Below, piece by piece: positions 62,472-64,000 of a stretch of DNA of 64,000 nt (positions are counted from its first letter, which is position 1; each line of letters opens with the position of its first letter). The translations under genes were made by a program, and so were the position numbers. The notes under the pieces were generated by a model. That model was given only the letters and a program-made list of their open reading frames with translations, had not been told where the DNA came from and did no database searches. Location of the stretch: positions 1 to 64,000 of the forward strand of contig NZ_NHYM01000003.1 in NCBI RefSeq assembly GCF_003288815.1, in the 5' to 3' direction. The stretch is from Helicobacter sp. 16-1353 (GTDB lineage: Bacteria > Campylobacterota > Campylobacteria > Campylobacterales > Helicobacteraceae).

Positions 62472-63206
62472 TTAAACTTCCAAATCAAGAATGCCATCAT
62501 TATATAGATTAAAAAATATGTTAATATTTTCATCGAAAATTATTCTAATCTCATCAAATTCATCAAAGCCTTCTAAATTTTTTATATTATTTTCTAATAT
62601 ATTTCTAACATTTTTATATTGTGTTTTTATAATCAACGATTGATTATTATATATAACCCCATTTATCAAACCAAGATTATTGAAAATAGCACTAAATTCG
62701 ATTTTGCCATCTTTTGGTTTTTTAATCTGCAACAATATATCCTTTTTATTATCGTTTATAACAATATTAAGAATTTTTTTATTCAATGCAATCAAAGAAT
62801 TAGTAAGAAATAAAAAATCATCTTTTGTGCTAGAGGCTATAGATTTTTCAATCAAATTGTCGCTAAATTTTTCAATAAATCTAGAATCTTTTAATAAGCT
62901 TTCAAACTCATTTATATCAAATTTAAGGCTGGATTTTTTTGCGTTATCAAATATTTTTGGTTGCTTTATTAGATTAGAAATAAGGATTTCATTAACACTA
63001 GAATCTTTAACTATTGCCCAATATTTGCTACCAATTTGTAGATTATTCATACTTTTTGCTTCAATTATATTATTGCCAAGTTTTAATAAATATCCCATTC
63101 TAGTTTTTTCCATAACCTGAAGCAATATAGGCAGAGTAGTATTGTAATGCTTTGTTTGTGATAGATTCTGTGATATTTTAGAAATATTAAGAATCTTGCT
63201 AATCAT
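62472..63206 (-). CDS. Hypothetical protein next to coaBC
   Basis: The protein (244 aa) has no signal peptide or membrane helix. The N-terminal third (GYLLKLGNNIIEAKSMNNLQIGSKYWAIVKD) resembles a small beta-barrel; the rest is helix and strand, rich in Lys, Asn and Ile. The shape reminds of FliK-like flagellar hook-length proteins but I cannot support it. The start overlaps the end of coaBC by four bases (ATGA), so both are probably co-transcribed. Confidence 0.65.
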   Translation of the reverse strand: MISKILNISKISQNLSQTKHYNTTLPILLQVMEKTRMGYLLKLGNNIIEAKSMNNLQIGSKYWAIVKDSSVNEILISNLIKQPKIFDNAKKSSLKFDINEFESLLKDSRFIEKFSDNLIEKSIASSTKDDFLFLTNSLIALNKKILNIVINDNKKDILLQIKKPKDGKIEFSAIFNNLGLINGVIYNNQSLIIKTQYKNVRNILENNIKNLEGFDEFDEIRIIFDENINIFFNLYNDGILDLEV

Positions 63207-64000
63207 CTTGATTGAAGCTCTTTTTCCATTATATTTGCTATTTCAAAACTTATGCTAAATTTATCCTTTTTGGATAAAAAAATCTTAGAATCTTTGCTAA
63301 AAATGGTGATTTCATTATCATTTGAACCAATTTTATTATTATCATTTATGATATTTAATACAACCAAATCGCAATCTTTCCCACCTAAAGTTTTTGGTTG
63401 TAGCATTTTCCTAGCTTTAGATTCTGCGATATTTTCATTACTCTCAGCTTTAAATCCAACTTTAAACGCACAATTTATATTGCTTAAAATATCTTCATCT
63501 TGAATTAATTCTAGATTCCACGATTTGCCTATATCTTCTTTTTTTATTTTTTCATTCTTAGGATTCTGCACTATAAAATCACTAATCGCAGCCGCCATTA
63601 TGAGTATAGAATCTTTTTTGCAATACTTTTTTAGTGCATTTCTAAAATCATTATTTGATTTAACATTAGTAATATTTATATCAAGTGGTAATGTTAGCGG
63701 GAATTTAGATGAAATAAGCCTAACTTTTGCCCCTAAGAGATAGAAAATCAACGCTAAATTTGATGATTGTAATCCGCTTGAATTATTTGAAATATGGCGA
63801 ATATTATCTATTTGCTCTATGCTACCTCCACCTGTTATTACAATATCTTTATTTATCCAAAAATCTTTTTTTATAAAACTCTTTTTTATATGAAAAATTA
63901 TTTCATCTATAGTAGCCATCGCACCTTTTGCGACTATATTACAAGCTAAAAGCGTCTCACGCGGTGGAATTATTGTATAACCCATTTTAGATAAATCTTT
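63203..64000 (-). CDS. coaBC: CoaBC phosphopantothenate ligase part, cut by window end
   Basis: The frame is open to the window edge and continues upstream of the first visible ATG (63985) for at least five more codons, so the gene is partial at its 5' end. The visible part covers the end of the CoaC (decarboxylase) half (MGYTIIPPRETLLACNIVAKGAM) and the CoaB (phosphopantothenate-cysteine ligase) half: DIVITGGGSIEQIDNIRHISNNSSGLQ, ILIMAAAISDF, KVGFKAESNE and CDLVVLNIIND. CoaBC makes 4'-phosphopantetheine for coenzyme A. Confidence 0.92.
   Translation of the reverse strand, partial: KDLSKMGYTIIPPRETLLACNIVAKGAMATIDEIIFHIKKSFIKKDFWINKDIVITGGGSIEQIDNIRHISNNSSGLQSSNLALIFYLLGAKVRLISSKFPLTLPLDINITNVKSNNDFRNALKKYCKKDSILIMAAAISDFIVQNPKNEKIKKEDIGKSWNLELIQDEDILSNINCAFKVGFKAESNENIAESKARKMLQPKTLGGKDCDLVVLNIINDNNKIGSNDNEITIFSKDSKIFLSKKDKFSISFEIANIMEKELQSR

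Overview
The window is a chromosomal segment of a Helicobacter-like member of the Campylobacterota, probably an enterohepatic-type lineage. Evidence is the AT-rich sequence, the Helicobacter gene sets, and gene orders that match H. pylori from memory: mraY-murD, flgH-pseF-pseG-pseH, tlpD-bioF-pbp1A, dld-uppS, and mqnD/recA-eno-ftsB-like-AMIN-aroK. It also carries an unlinked pglB oligosaccharyltransferase, as some enterohepatic helicobacters do and H. pylori does not. Nearly all genes are recognisable. No rRNA, CRISPR array, IS element or intact prophage was seen.

Layout. 1-470 is non-coding with a direct repeat of about 140 bp. 474-4352: gap, a secreted lysozyme-like protein and glyS, which has a perfect intrinsic-terminator hairpin inside its 3' coding end. 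4419-5381: tRNA-Phe and a decayed AbiEii-type nucleotidyltransferase toxin locus. 5450-11490: murD, mraY, gpmI, pglB. 11495-13896: a phase-variable (currently OFF) TRL-like lipoprotein, rnpB, a thioredoxin, a META-domain lipoprotein and two small membrane proteins. 13964-20216: hemL, a DUF5666-like protein, yqeY, flgH and pseF-G-H-I (flagellin glycan synthesis). 20464-29262: fur, tlpD-like chemoreceptor, bioF, PBP1A, a D-lactate-dehydrogenase-like flavo-Fe/S protein, uppS. 29313-30723: yebC and an outer-membrane protein. 31067-36557: a complete type I restriction-modification operon (hsdR-hsdS-hsdM) with an hsdR-like scar upstream. 36909-41939: two outer-membrane proteins with poly-G/C tracts, an orphan protein, ung, gatC, leuC. 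42389-49039: an RND efflux adaptor and pump separated by a hairpin-rich non-coding island, then a MOMP-like porin. 49321-52662: a 2-hydroxyacid dehydrogenase, argB, a hypothetical gene, rplM-rpsI. 52663-53803: a second hairpin island. 53804-60933: lepA, purH, aroK, AMIN protein, FtsB-like protein, eno, recA. 61019-64000: mqnD, a lone type IV pilin-like protein, a hypothetical protein, and coaBC cut by the window end.

Themes. Cell-envelope and surface genes dominate: peptidoglycan precursors (murD, mraY, uppS, PBP1A), glycosylation (pse, pglB), efflux and porins. Three surface-protein genes have poly-G/C tracts of 8-9 bp in the signal peptide or upstream region, which points to phase variation. 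The pentamer GATTC/GAATC looks strongly over-represented and appears to have expanded inside linker regions of HsdR, HsdS and the RND adaptor. Base composition is patchy: some housekeeping genes (leuC, lepA, purH, eno, part of recA) and the hsd and efflux genes are far more GC-rich than their neighbours, which suggests recombination with a different source.

The least explained structure is a pair of modular non-coding islands (43848-44340 and 52908-53215). They share the same ordered set of short hairpins and a C-rich box, in both orientations. This is the best candidate here for an undescribed element.
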